Assembly: GCA_027484605.1 (NCBI GenBank)
Contig: JAIXSR010000150.1
Span: 62,001-126,000 of the forward strand
Direction of reading: 5' to 3'
Origin: Hyphomicrobiales bacterium
Lineage (GTDB): Bacteria > Pseudomonadota > Alphaproteobacteria > Rhizobiales > Beijerinckiaceae
Length of the DNA: 64,000 nucleotides
Below the pieces are notes generated by a model. The model did no database searches, was not told the DNA's origin, and saw only the letters and a program-made list of their open reading frames with translations. This document shows, in pieces, positions 41,921 through 50,529 of the stretch (position 1 is the first letter of the stretch; each line of letters begins with the position of its first letter). Position numbers and translations under genes: made by a program.

Positions 41921-42084
41921 TCGGTCCGGGCACCCATGCCGGCTTCATCCTCGCCGCCTATGCCGCGACGGCGATCATCCTCGGCGGCGTGATCCTTGCC
42001 TCCTGGCTCTCCCTCAGGGCCGCGCGGGCCCGGCTCGGCCGGCTGGAAGCCCTCTTCCCTGAAGGCGGGAGGCGGTCCTCATGA
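41917..42084 (+). CDS. ccmD: Heme exporter protein CcmD
   Basis: This 55-residue protein, too short for many gene finders, has one transmembrane helix (HAGFILAAYAATAIILGGVI) followed by a basic region with RAARARLGRLE, the standard CcmD layout. It is needed to release holo-CcmE from the CcmABC complex. Its ATG overlaps the ccmC stop (ATGA), and its stop overlaps the ccmG start (ATGA). Confidence 0.93.
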   Translation: MIGPGTHAGFILAAYAATAIILGGVILASWLSLRAARARLGRLEALFPEGGRRSS

Positions 42085-42650
42085 CGAAACCCGCTCCGGC
42101 AACGCGGCGCTGGATCTATTTCCTGCCGCTGGCCGTCTTCCTCGCGCTTGCCGGCGTCTTCGCGTTGCAGCTCTTTGCGGGCGATCCGTCGAAACTGCCT
42201 TCGGCGCTGATCGGCAAGCCGGTTCCGGTGACAGAACTGCCCGCCATCGAGGGATCCGACATTCCGGGCCTCTCCCCGGCCGCCTTCACGGGGACGCGGG
42301 TTGCCGTCGTCAATGTCTTCGCCTCCTGGTGCGCCCCCTGCCACCAGGAGCATCCCCTGCTGATGGCCCTGGCACGGGACACGCGGTTCCCGATCTACGG
42401 CATCAACCAGAAGGACAATCCCGAGAATGCCCGGCGCTTCCTCGGGCGGCTCGGCAATCCCTATCGCGCGGTGGGCGCGGACAAGGACGGGCGGATGTCG
42501 ATCGAGTGGGGCGTCTATGGCGTGCCGGAAACCTTTGTCGTTGCGGATGGCCGCATCGTCTTCAAGCATGTCGGCCCGCTGACGGAGGAATCCATCCGTG
42601 GCCGGCTGCTGCCGGAAATCGAGAAGGCCCTGGCCGGGCAGCGCGGCTGA
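42081..42650 (+). CDS. ccmG: Thiol:disulfide interchange protein CcmG/DsbE
   Basis: The 189-residue periplasmic thioredoxin-like protein is anchored by one N-terminal helix. The active site is FASWCAPCHQEHP, and the cis-Pro loop is YGVPETFVV. It reduces apocytochrome c cysteines for heme attachment. It is the last gene of ccmABCDG; ccmE, ccmF and ccmH are not in the window. It is convergent with the septation protein gene, 24 bases apart, and no clear terminator is seen there. Confidence 0.95.
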   Translation: MTKPAPATRRWIYFLPLAVFLALAGVFALQLFAGDPSKLPSALIGKPVPVTELPAIEGSDIPGLSPAAFTGTRVAVVNVFASWCAPCHQEHPLLMALARDTRFPIYGINQKDNPENARRFLGRLGNPYRAVGADKDGRMSIEWGVYGVPETFVVADGRIVFKHVGPLTEESIRGRLLPEIEKALAGQRG

Positions 42651-42674
42651 CAGGTGCCCCGGTTGCCCAGCGCG

Positions 42675-43313
42675 TCAGTCGCGCTTGCCTTCGGGGTCGA
42701 ACCCGTGGCGCATCATCATCGGCGTCTGGGCCAGCGTGAAGGCGATGGTCAGCGGCATCACGCCCCAGACCTTGAACGCGACCCAGAAATCGGTGGTCTG
42801 CGTGCGCCAGACGATCTCGTTGATCGCCGCCAGCACGAAGAAGAACAGCCCCCAGCGGAACGTCAGCTTGCGCCAGCCCTCGTCATCGAGCTGGAAAACG
42901 CTGTCGAGCACATAGGGCAGGAGCGGCTTGCCGAGCGCCAGCCCGCCCAGAAGGACGGTGCCGAACAGGCAGTTCACGATCGTCGGCTTGAGCTTGATGA
43001 AGAGATCATCCTGCATCAGCAGCGTCAGCCCGCCGAAAACCAGCACGACCGCCCCCGAAACCAGCGGCATGATCGGCAGCCGGCGATGCAGCCACCAGGC
43101 GGCGGCGAGCGAGGCAACCATCCCGATCATGAAAACCGCCGTGGCGATGAGGATCGGCGCCTTCTCGGACTCGGTGACGGCCTTTCCGAACAGCGCGCCG
43201 ACAGGCCCGCGGAACCATTCGGGGCGCGAATTGGCGGCAAAGAACAGGACCAGCGGCCCCATTTCCAGCAGGAGTTTCAGCCAGGGATTGGGGGAGGAGG
43301 AGGTTTTGTCCAT
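42675..43313 (-). CDS. Inner-membrane septation protein A (YciB/IspZ)
   Basis: The 212-residue membrane protein has five or six helices and the family motif [17 protein letters not shown] near the N-terminus, then [11 protein letters not shown] and [19 protein letters not shown]. YciB proteins affect cell envelope integrity and septation. ATG 43313 is preferred over an in-frame TTG at 43340. Close to ftsY, as in related genomes, though here a FAH-family gene lies between on the other strand. Confidence 0.92.
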   Translation of the reverse strand: MDKTSSSPNPWLKLLLEMGPLVLFFAANSRPEWFRGPVGALFGKAVTESEKAPILIATAVFMIGMVASLAAAWWLHRRLPIMPLVSGAVVLVFGGLTLLMQDDLFIKLKPTIVNCLFGTVLLGGLALGKPLLPYVLDSVFQLDDEGWRKLTFRWGLFFFVLAAINEIVWRTQTTDFWVAFKVWGVMPLTIAFTLAQTPMMMRHGFDPEGKRD

Positions 43314-43469
43314 GCGGGTCGGATTTTCGCTTTTCGACAAGGCGGCCAGGGGCTACGACACCCTCGGGAAGCGCGATAGTCGTTTCGGGCTTCCAAGACA
43401 ATAGCACGGCCCCCCGGGAATTCCCTCCGCCGGACCCGGCATGACCGATTGCCCTTTCTGGAGTTGCCC

Positions 43470-44168
43470 ATGGCCCTTCCGGTTCCCACCCTCGCGCCGC
43501 GCCCCAGCCTCGCCATTCTCGGCCTGCAGGATCGCTTTCCCGTACGCCGCGCCTTCTGCATCGGCCGGAACTACGCCGCCCATGCGCGCGAAATGGGGTT
43601 CGATCCGGATCGGGAGCCGCCCTTCTTCTTCATGAAGACGGCCGAGGCCATCGTGCCGGTGGAACCTGGCCAGACGGCCGAGATCGCCTATCCCTCCGGC
43701 ACGCGGGATTATCACCATGAGGCCGAACTCATCGTCGCGATCGGCCGCGGCGGCCGTGACATCCCCGAATCCGAAGCGCTGCTCCATGTCTTCGGCTATG
43801 CGGTCGGGCTCGACATGACCCGCCGCGACCTCCAGGCCGAAGCCAAGAAGCTTGGCCGCCCCTGGGAGATCGGAAAATCCGCCGACCAATCCGGCCCGGT
43901 CGGGCCGATCACCCGGGTCGCCGGCAGCCTCGATCCCAACGGGCGCATCCGCCTCGCGGTGGATGGCAAGCTCCGTCAGGATTCGACACTCGCGGCGATG
44001 ATCTGGTCGATTCCGGAGCAGATCGCGATCATCTCGCGCTATTTCGAGCTCCATGCCGGCGATCTGATCTTCACCGGCACGCCCGAGGGCGTGGATTCCG
44101 TGATGCGCGGCGATACGATGGACGTCTCGGTCGACGGGCTCGAACCCATCCGGGTGGCGGTGGTCTGA
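43470..44168 (+). CDS. Fumarylacetoacetate hydrolase family protein
   Basis: The 232-residue protein has the FAH/MhpD fold. CIGRNYAAHAREMG is the N-terminal motif, FFFMKTAEAIVP precedes the metal-binding DYHHEAELIVAIG, and the C-terminal DLIFTGTPEGV is the family end motif. Such short members are acylpyruvate hydrolases or oxaloacetate decarboxylases rather than true fumarylacetoacetase. GGAG lies six bases before the ATG. It is convergent with ftsY, nine bases apart. Confidence 0.92.
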   Translation: MALPVPTLAPRPSLAILGLQDRFPVRRAFCIGRNYAAHAREMGFDPDREPPFFFMKTAEAIVPVEPGQTAEIAYPSGTRDYHHEAELIVAIGRGGRDIPESEALLHVFGYAVGLDMTRRDLQAEAKKLGRPWEIGKSADQSGPVGPITRVAGSLDPNGRIRLAVDGKLRQDSTLAAMIWSIPEQIAIISRYFELHAGDLIFTGTPEGVDSVMRGDTMDVSVDGLEPIRVAVV

Positions 44169-44177
44169 CCTGCCCGC

Positions 44178-45209
44178 TTAGGCCGGCGCAGCCCGGCCTT
44201 CCTCGTCATCGAGGCCAGCAATCGCTCGCGCGAAATCACGCGCCTCGAAGGGTTCGAGATCCTCGACCCCCTCGCCGACGCCGATGAAATGGACCGGCAG
44301 GCCGAATTTTTCGGCGAGGGCCACAAGAATCCCGCCCCGCGCCGTCCCGTCGAGCTTGGTCATGACGAGGCCCGTCACCCCGGCGATCTGCCGGAAAGCG
44401 TCGACCTGCGAGATCGCGTTCTGGCCGACCGTGGCATCCAGCACCAGCAGGCAGGCATGCGGGGCCTCGGGATCGACCTTGCGGATGACACGGACGATCT
44501 TGGCCAGCTCGTCCATCAGGCCCTGCTTGTTCTGCAGTCGGCCGGCCGTGTCGATCAGCAGCACATCGCGTCCTTCGGCCCGCGCCTGGGTCAGCGCGTC
44601 GAAGGCGAGGCCCGCCGCATCGCCGCCCTGTTCCCGGGCGAGAAACGCGGCGCCGGTCCGTTCAGACCAGACACGCAGCTGGTCGATGGCCGCGGCACGG
44701 AACGTGTCGCCGGCGGCCAGCATCACGCTGCGGCCTTCCGCCCGGAACTTGGCCGCCAGCTTGCCGATGGTCGTGGTCTTGCCGGAGCCATTCACGCCGA
44801 CCATCAGGATGACGAAGGGCTTCCGGGCCGGATCGATCCCGAGCGGGCGGGCCACGGGAACCAGCACCGATTCCACCTCGGCCGCCAGCGCCGCCTTGAT
44901 GTCTTCCGGCGAGACCGTCCGGTCGAACCGGTCCTTGCCGATGGCCGCGACGATGCGCCCGGACACCTCGACGCCGAGATCCGCCTGGATCAGGATATCC
45001 TCGAGGTCCTGGAGCGTATCCGCATCGAGCTTCCGGGTGGTGAAGATCGCGGTGATGCCCGAGCCGAGCTGCGAGGCCGTCCGGCCAAGCCCGGCCCGCA
45101 GCCTTTTCCACCAGGAGAGCCTTGGCGCAGCATCGGCTTCGGCGACGGGGATGGGCTCCCGGCCGAACAGGCGGCTGAAAAAGCCCGGCTTCTTGCTGTC
45201 CTCGCTCAT
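44178..45209 (-). CDS. ftsY: Signal recognition particle receptor FtsY
   Basis: The 343-residue SRP GTPase docks ribosome-SRP complexes at the inner membrane. The N-terminal domain is short, as usual in Alphaproteobacteria, with a basic/aromatic FFSRLFGRE membrane-binding start. The NG domain has G1 GVNGSGKTTTIGKLA, DTFRAAAIDQLRVW, G3 DTAGRLQNK and G4 TKLDGTARGG. It is downstream of mtaB in the same direction, about 20 bases apart. Its partner Ffh is encoded 5 kb away. Confidence 0.97.
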   Translation of the reverse strand: MSEDSKKPGFFSRLFGREPIPVAEADAAPRLSWWKRLRAGLGRTASQLGSGITAIFTTRKLDADTLQDLEDILIQADLGVEVSGRIVAAIGKDRFDRTVSPEDIKAALAAEVESVLVPVARPLGIDPARKPFVILMVGVNGSGKTTTIGKLAAKFRAEGRSVMLAAGDTFRAAAIDQLRVWSERTGAAFLAREQGGDAAGLAFDALTQARAEGRDVLLIDTAGRLQNKQGLMDELAKIVRVIRKVDPEAPHACLLVLDATVGQNAISQVDAFRQIAGVTGLVMTKLDGTARGGILVALAEKFGLPVHFIGVGEGVEDLEPFEARDFARAIAGLDDEEGRAAPA

Positions 45210-45229
45210 GCGGTGCAACCCCTCCGGCT

Positions 45230-46507
45230 TCAGGCGACCAATGCGCCGGTCAGCGCGGAACCGTCATGCCCGGTGATCCGGACCTGTGCAAGCTTTCCCG
45301 GCTCCGCCTTGCCCTCGATCCGGACAAGCGTGAAATCATCGAGGCGCCCGTTCCCGTTCAACTCGACCAGCACGGGCGCAACCCGGCCGACCGCGCGGCC
45401 AAGATGCGCGGCCAGAGCCGCCGCGCCCTTCTCGCGCAGGCGCGCCGCGCGCTCCTTGATGACGGGCTTCGGCAGCTGGGGCATCCGCGCAGCCGGTGTG
45501 CCCGGGCGCGGGGAATAGGGAAAGACATGGAGGAAGGTCAGGCCACAGGCATCCACGAGATCCAGCGAATTGGCGAACATCGCCTCGGTTTCGGTGGGGA
45601 ATCCGGCAATGATATCGGCCCCGAACACGAAATCGGGCCGCTCGGCGCGCAATTCGGCGCAGAACCGGATCGCATCCTCCCGTGAATGCCGGCGCTTCAT
45701 GCGCTTCAGGATGAGATTGTCGCCGGCCTGCAGCGACAGATGCAGATGCGGCATGAGCCGGGGCTCGGATTTCAGCAGCCGGACGAGCCGGTCATCCACC
45801 TCGATGGAATCGATCGAGGAAATCCGGAGCCGCTCGAGCCCGGGGCAATGCGCCAGAACCGCCTCGACAAGGGCGCCGATACGCGGCGAACCCGGCAGGT
45901 CGGCACCGTAGGACGTGAGATCGACTCCTGTCAGCACCACTTCGCGATACCCGCGGGCAAGCAAGGTGTTGATCTGCGCCACGACCTCGCCCATCGGCAC
46001 GGAGCGGGAATTCCCCCGGCCGAAGGGGATGATGCAGAAGGTGCAGCGATGGTCGCAGCCATTCTGCACCTGAACGAAGGCCCGCGCCCGGCCCTCGAAC
46101 CCGTCCACCAGATGGCCGGCCGTCTCCCGCACGCTCATGATGTCGTTGACGCGCACCTTCTCGAGCGCCTCGACAGCGAAGCCGGCCGGGCGCGGCGGCA
46201 CCGCTTCGGCCCAGGTCTTGCCCTTCAGCTTGATGTCATTGCCGATGACCTGCGCCACCTCCGCCATCCCGGCGAAGGTTTCCGGTTCGGTCTGGGCCGC
46301 ACAGCCGGTCACCACGATCCGGGCAGCCGGCTTTTCCCGATGCAGCCGGCGGATGGTCTGCCGGGCCTGCCGGACGGCCTCGGCGGTCACCGCACAGGTA
46401 TTGATGATCACGAGATCCTCGTGGCCGGCCTCGCGGGCAGCTTTCCGCATGCCCTCGCTCTCGAAAGTGTTGAGGCGGCAGCCCAGCGTGACAACCTCGA
46501 CCGCCAT
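45230..46507 (-). CDS. mtaB: tRNA t6A37 methylthiotransferase MtaB
   Basis: The 425-residue radical-SAM enzyme adds a methylthio group to t6A37 of tRNA. The N-terminal UPF0004 domain has VTLGCRLNTFES and INTCAVTAEA, which with VVTGCAAQ give the three cysteines of the auxiliary cluster. The radical-SAM CxxxCxxC is in GCDHRCTFCIIPFGRG. A C-terminal TRAM-like segment follows. It overlaps neither neighbour but sits three bases after dapF, so dapF-mtaB-ftsY is one operon. TsaD at 5 kb makes its substrate modification. Confidence 0.95.
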   Translation of the reverse strand: MAVEVVTLGCRLNTFESEGMRKAAREAGHEDLVIINTCAVTAEAVRQARQTIRRLHREKPAARIVVTGCAAQTEPETFAGMAEVAQVIGNDIKLKGKTWAEAVPPRPAGFAVEALEKVRVNDIMSVRETAGHLVDGFEGRARAFVQVQNGCDHRCTFCIIPFGRGNSRSVPMGEVVAQINTLLARGYREVVLTGVDLTSYGADLPGSPRIGALVEAVLAHCPGLERLRISSIDSIEVDDRLVRLLKSEPRLMPHLHLSLQAGDNLILKRMKRRHSREDAIRFCAELRAERPDFVFGADIIAGFPTETEAMFANSLDLVDACGLTFLHVFPYSPRPGTPAARMPQLPKPVIKERAARLREKGAAALAAHLGRAVGRVAPVLVELNGNGRLDDFTLVRIEGKAEPGKLAQVRITGHDGSALTGALVA

Positions 46508-46510
46508 GGT

Positions 46511-47386
46511 TCAGCCCCGTGCGGCGGCCAGCCAGGCCCCGTCGATCATGCCGGTGAAGCTGGTCGCAGCCGGACCGGTCATGAGGATATGCCCACGGGA
46601 ATCCCGGTCGATCTGCAGGGTCCCGCCCGGCAGGCGGATAGCGACGGCCCCCTCGGCGAGGCCGAGCCGCCAGACCGCGACACCGACCGCGCAGGCTGCC
46701 GTGCCGCAGGCCAGGGTGATCCCCGCCGCGCGTTCCCAGACGCGCACCCGGAAACGGTTCGGCCCTTCGGCGGCAACCAGCGAGATATTGGCTTTCTCGG
46801 GAAAGACCGGGTCCGTTTCCAGCCGCGGCCCGATCGCTTCCAGAGGAAAGGCATCGGCATCCTCGACGAAGAAAATGCCATGCGGATTGCCCATGTTCAC
46901 GGCGCTGAACCAATCTGGCAGGCGCGGATGGATGGCAGTGCCGTCGAACGGCACGCGCCGCGTATCGGTGCCGGAACCCGAAAGCGGGATCTGCTGCCAT
47001 TCCAGCTGCGGAAGGCCCATATCCACCGCAACTTCCTCCCCCGCGAGATGGCCGACGAGAATGCCGGCCCGCGTCTCGATCCGCACAGGGTCGCGCCCGT
47101 CCTCGGCATGGACGAGGGCGGCGATGCAGCGCGTGGCATTGCCACAGGCCCCGACCTCGCCGCCATCGGGGTTGAAGATGCGCATCCGGATGTCGGCCTG
47201 CGGTGTATCCTCGAGCAGGATCAGCTGGTCGCAGCCGATGCCGAAACGGCGATCGGCGATCAGGGCAAGCTGGGGTTGCGTCAGGACAAGGGGCCGGTTC
47301 CGGGCATCGATCACGACAAAATCATTGCCGAGGCCCTGCATCTTCCGGAAGGGCAACCTGTCAGGGAGGGCGGTGGAACTGGTCAT
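46511..47386 (-). CDS. dapF: Diaminopimelate epimerase
   Basis: The 291-residue enzyme converts LL- to meso-diaminopimelate for lysine and peptidoglycan. The two catalytic cysteines are in GACGNATRC (Cys81) and LACGTAACA. KMQGLGNDFVVID at the N-terminus is the family start. ATG 47386 has GAGG eight bases upstream; ATG 47404 would add six residues with a poor ribosome site. First gene of dapF-mtaB-ftsY. Confidence 0.96.
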   Translation of the reverse strand: MTSSTALPDRLPFRKMQGLGNDFVVIDARNRPLVLTQPQLALIADRRFGIGCDQLILLEDTPQADIRMRIFNPDGGEVGACGNATRCIAALVHAEDGRDPVRIETRAGILVGHLAGEEVAVDMGLPQLEWQQIPLSGSGTDTRRVPFDGTAIHPRLPDWFSAVNMGNPHGIFFVEDADAFPLEAIGPRLETDPVFPEKANISLVAAEGPNRFRVRVWERAAGITLACGTAACAVGVAVWRLGLAEGAVAIRLPGGTLQIDRDSRGHILMTGPAATSFTGMIDGAWLAAARG

Positions 47387-47546
47387 CGCGGAAACCTCTA
47401 CCATATGTGCCGCGAGGATTCTGCCGGCCGGACCAAAGAAAGGCTTGTGTTGCCTTTGGCCTGCATGCAGATAGCGTTACAATGGGTCGTTGTGCCTCGG
47501 GCCGCGTGCCGCGGCACGCGTTCTCCTCGGAAGGTGGCTAGTATCG

Positions 47547-48941
47547 ATGCGGCGCCATAGCGCGGTTCTGGATGGGCGATCAACGGCTTTTGTCGCTTTG
47601 GCGGCTCTGGCCGGATTTCCTGCCCTTGTTGCCGTTGCCCTTGGCCAGAGCCCCCCGAGTGACCGGGCCCAGCCCGACACACCACCTTCCCCGCCCCGGA
47701 CCGTGGCCACTGCGATCCAGATCGCCAACCTCCCGCTCGGCGTTGTGACCTTTCCCAACGGCAAGGCCATGAACCTGACCGTGGCGCTCGGATCGGCCGC
47801 CTTCCGGCATCCGAAAGATCCACCGGGCCGCCTCTGGCTGATGACCGATCGGGGTCCGAGCATTCCCTGCCTAGAGGCCAAGCGGCTGATCGGCGTCGAG
47901 CCCGAACAGGCCTGCCCGGCCGATCGCACGGGCCGGATCTATCCGCTTGCCGGCTTCGTGCCCTCGATCTATGCCGTCGATGTCGGCCAGGATCAGGTGG
48001 CGAGGATCAATGTCTTCGTCCCGTTCAAGGGGAAATCGGGACGCCCGGTTTCCGGCCGCCCCCATGCTGCAGGCGGCAATGGCCGCAGCGAAGGCGTCTT
48101 CGCCACCGATGGCAAGCCGCTGCCGCCGGATCCCTCCGGCATCGACCCCGAGGCCTTCATCCGCCTGCAGGACGGCTCCTACTGGGTTGCCGAGGAATTT
48201 GGCCCCTCGCTGCTCGATGTCGCTCCCGACGGGACGATCCGGCGGCGCTTCGTCCCCTCGAATGCGGCGGCCGATTTCAAGGATGCCGATTACGAGATCG
48301 TGCCGAATCTGCCGCCGATCATGCGCCAGAAGGTCCAGAATCGCGGCTTCGAAGGTCTGGCCATCTCGCCGGACGAGAAATTCCTCTACGCGATGATGCA
48401 ATCTCCCCTGGCGAACCCGGATGCGCAGATCCTCCAGACCTCGCGCAATGTACGGCTCTGGAAGATCGACCGCGAGACCGGCGCCATCGCGGGCCAGTTC
48501 TTCTACCAGCTGGACGAGCCCGTGGCCTTCCGGGCCGACCGCGAGGGACGCGAGCGCAGCCAGGCCGATGTGCATGTCAGCGAGATTGTCGCCCTTGGCC
48601 CGGACCGGCTTCTCATCCTTGAGCGGATCGACAGGACTTCGCGGCTCTTCATCGTGGCCCTCGACGAGGCGAACCGTGTACCGCCGGAATTCGATTCGAT
48701 CGAGATGAGTCCCAGCCTCGAGGCCCTGACCGGCGAGGCCCTGAGCCTGCGCGGCCTCAAGCCCCTGCCCAAGATCCTCATCCTGGATACGGATTCGGTG
48801 CCCGGGCTGCCGGCCAAGATCGAGGGTGTTGCGGTTATGGCACCGGACGAACTGATTCTCGTCAACGACAACGATTTCGGCATCGATGGCGTGCGCACGC
48901 AGATGTTCCGCGTTACATTGCCTGCAGCCGTTTTGCGCTGA
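47547..48941 (+). CDS. Exported esterase-like phytase-family protein
   Basis: The 464-residue protein has a hydrophobic signal region (AFVALAALAGFPALVAVALG) and a beta-propeller-like body with motifs of the 'esterase-like activity of phytase' domain: WLMTDRGPSIPC, GGNGRSEGVFATDG, DGSYWVAEEFGPSLL and NRGFEGLAISPDEKFLYAMM, with a C-terminal IEGVAVMAPDELILVNDND. Similar proteins are exported phosphodiesterase/phytase-like enzymes. The true substrate is unknown. It is divergent from dapF. Confidence 0.82.
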   Translation: MRRHSAVLDGRSTAFVALAALAGFPALVAVALGQSPPSDRAQPDTPPSPPRTVATAIQIANLPLGVVTFPNGKAMNLTVALGSAAFRHPKDPPGRLWLMTDRGPSIPCLEAKRLIGVEPEQACPADRTGRIYPLAGFVPSIYAVDVGQDQVARINVFVPFKGKSGRPVSGRPHAAGGNGRSEGVFATDGKPLPPDPSGIDPEAFIRLQDGSYWVAEEFGPSLLDVAPDGTIRRRFVPSNAAADFKDADYEIVPNLPPIMRQKVQNRGFEGLAISPDEKFLYAMMQSPLANPDAQILQTSRNVRLWKIDRETGAIAGQFFYQLDEPVAFRADREGRERSQADVHVSEIVALGPDRLLILERIDRTSRLFIVALDEANRVPPEFDSIEMSPSLEALTGEALSLRGLKPLPKILILDTDSVPGLPAKIEGVAVMAPDELILVNDNDFGIDGVRTQMFRVTLPAAVLR

Positions 48942-48996
48942 CAGGACCGTCTGTTCCTGTCGTGCCGGATGATCGTCGTCACAAGGGGTCGGGGCC

Positions 48997-49644
48997 ATGA
49001 TCTTGCCTGCGGTTCGCGCCAATCGGTTTTTCTCCGTCCTTCTGGCAGCTGCCCTGGCAATGGCCGGCCCGCTTGCTATGGCCCAGAGCCCGGCGCCCGC
49101 GCCTGCGGCACCGCCGGCGGCACCCGCAACACCGCCGGTTCCCGCCACGCCGGAAGCCCCGAAGGCGCAGGCCGAATCCGGTGGCGGCGAGATGAAGGAA
49201 ATTGTGCCGCAGCCGGTTCTCCGCTTCCGTGCCCAGAGCCCGTGGGACGAGGCGCATGCCTCGATCCGCAAGGCCATCGACCGGCTGGAGGCGGAAGCCA
49301 AGCGCCTCGGTCTGCCGCGTCAGGGCAATCCGATGGCGCATTTCGTCGACAGCGACGATCTCGGCTTCACCTTCGAAGCCATGGTGCCGCTCGCCAACGC
49401 GCCGGAAGCCGGCAAGACCTATGGCGAAGGCATCGATGCCACGCTTTCCCCCGGCGGCCGCTCGGTGATCTTCCCCTATGAAGGCGCGAATGACGAGATC
49501 GACAATGCCTATGAGGCGCTGACGGCCTGGCTCGACGACAAGGGCCTCGTCTCCACCGGGCGCTATCTCGAGGAATACGAGAACCTGCCGGAACGCGGCG
49601 ACGACCCGGGCATGAAGGCGCGGATCATCATCTTCCTGAAATAG
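48997..49644 (+). CDS. Exported protein with a GyrI-like effector-binding domain
   Basis: The 215-residue protein has a signal peptide ending near PLAMAQ, then a Pro/Ala-rich linker (about residues 30-60), then a domain resembling the GyrI-like/AraC effector-binding fold: LGFTFEAMVPLANAPEAG, PGGRSVIFPYEG, then IDNAYEALTAWLDDKGL and a final MKARIIIFLK. This fold normally binds small hydrophobic molecules in the cytoplasm; here it appears to be exported. ATG 48997 follows GGGGTCGGGGCC with a moderate ribosome site. Confidence 0.75.
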   Translation: MILPAVRANRFFSVLLAAALAMAGPLAMAQSPAPAPAAPPAAPATPPVPATPEAPKAQAESGGGEMKEIVPQPVLRFRAQSPWDEAHASIRKAIDRLEAEAKRLGLPRQGNPMAHFVDSDDLGFTFEAMVPLANAPEAGKTYGEGIDATLSPGGRSVIFPYEGANDEIDNAYEALTAWLDDKGLVSTGRYLEEYENLPERGDDPGMKARIIIFLK

Positions 49645-49656
49645 GGCGGCACCGGC

Positions 49657-50274
49657 TCATTGCCGGCTGGCGGCGGTCGCGATGCCGGCTCCGACCAGCA
49701 GCCCGCCGCCGATCCGGTTGAACAGGCGGATCGCCGAAGGCTTCCGGAAAACATCGCGCGCCCGTGCCGCCACCAGCGCATAGCCAAGGGCATTGGCGAA
49801 GGCGAGGATCAGGAAAGTCGTCTCGAAGATCACCACCTGCGGCAGGATTGGCAGCTTCGGATCCAGGAATTGCGGCAGGAAGGCCACGAAGAAGGTGATG
49901 CTCTTCGGGTTGAGCGCTGTGACCAGCCAGGCATGGGAAAGCATCTTCAGCCGCGAGCCCGGCCGCGTCTCCGCCCGGGCTTCCAGCGTTCCTCCTGCCC
50001 GGAACAGCTTGATGCCGAGCCAGACGAGATAGGCCGCGCCCGCCCATTTCAGGACGGTGAACACGCCGGCCGAGGTCATCAGCAAGGCGCCGATGCCCAG
50101 CATGGAAAGCGTCATCGCCGTGAAATCACCAAGCGCCACGCCAGCCGCCATGGGAAGTGCCACGCGCCAGCCCTGCCCCAGCGCATAGGACATGACGAGC
50201 AGGATGGTCGGCCCTGGAATGAGCAGGAGCACGATCGAGGCGCCGGAAAAGGCAAGCCAGGTTTCGAAGGTCAT
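49657..50274 (-). CDS. LysE/RhtB-family amino acid exporter
   Basis: The 205-residue protein has six hydrophobic helices and the family N-terminal motif IPGPTILLVMSYALGQGWR, followed by GVALGDFTAM and the C-terminal NPKSITFFVAFLPQF. RhtB-type proteins export amino acids such as homoserine, threonine or leucine. ATG 50274 has GAGGA six bases upstream. It converges on the GyrI-like gene, 12 bases apart. The substrate cannot be told. Confidence 0.9.
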   Translation of the reverse strand: MTFETWLAFSGASIVLLLIPGPTILLVMSYALGQGWRVALPMAAGVALGDFTAMTLSMLGIGALLMTSAGVFTVLKWAGAAYLVWLGIKLFRAGGTLEARAETRPGSRLKMLSHAWLVTALNPKSITFFVAFLPQFLDPKLPILPQVVIFETTFLILAFANALGYALVAARARDVFRKPSAIRLFNRIGGGLLVGAGIATAASRQ

Positions 50275-50529
50275 CGGCAATCCTCGGGCATGGAATCGAC
50301 CGTTTCAGGCTAGACCCGGCGACCTTCCTTGACCAGTGGCGCCTTTGGCTGTATCGAGCAGCCTCCAATCTGGTGAGATCAGTCCTGATCCGCCGACCGG
50401 GCCTCGGGCCCGGAGGTCAACGTCCGGCAGCGCGAGGCGCCCCCGGGCGCGGAACTGTTTGGAGCAAGGTCATGCCCCGGAGCCTGCCAGACGGCCGGCA
50501 CAGGGGCCGGTTCGAAACGGGTGAAACGC

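Noticed and set aside
50275-50529. SRP RNA (ffs) in the gap upstream of ffh
   Set aside because: I looked for the conserved GGTCAGG...CCGGAAGG...AGCAGCC pattern because of the ffh context. The segment AGGTCAACGTCCGGCAGC is only superficially similar.
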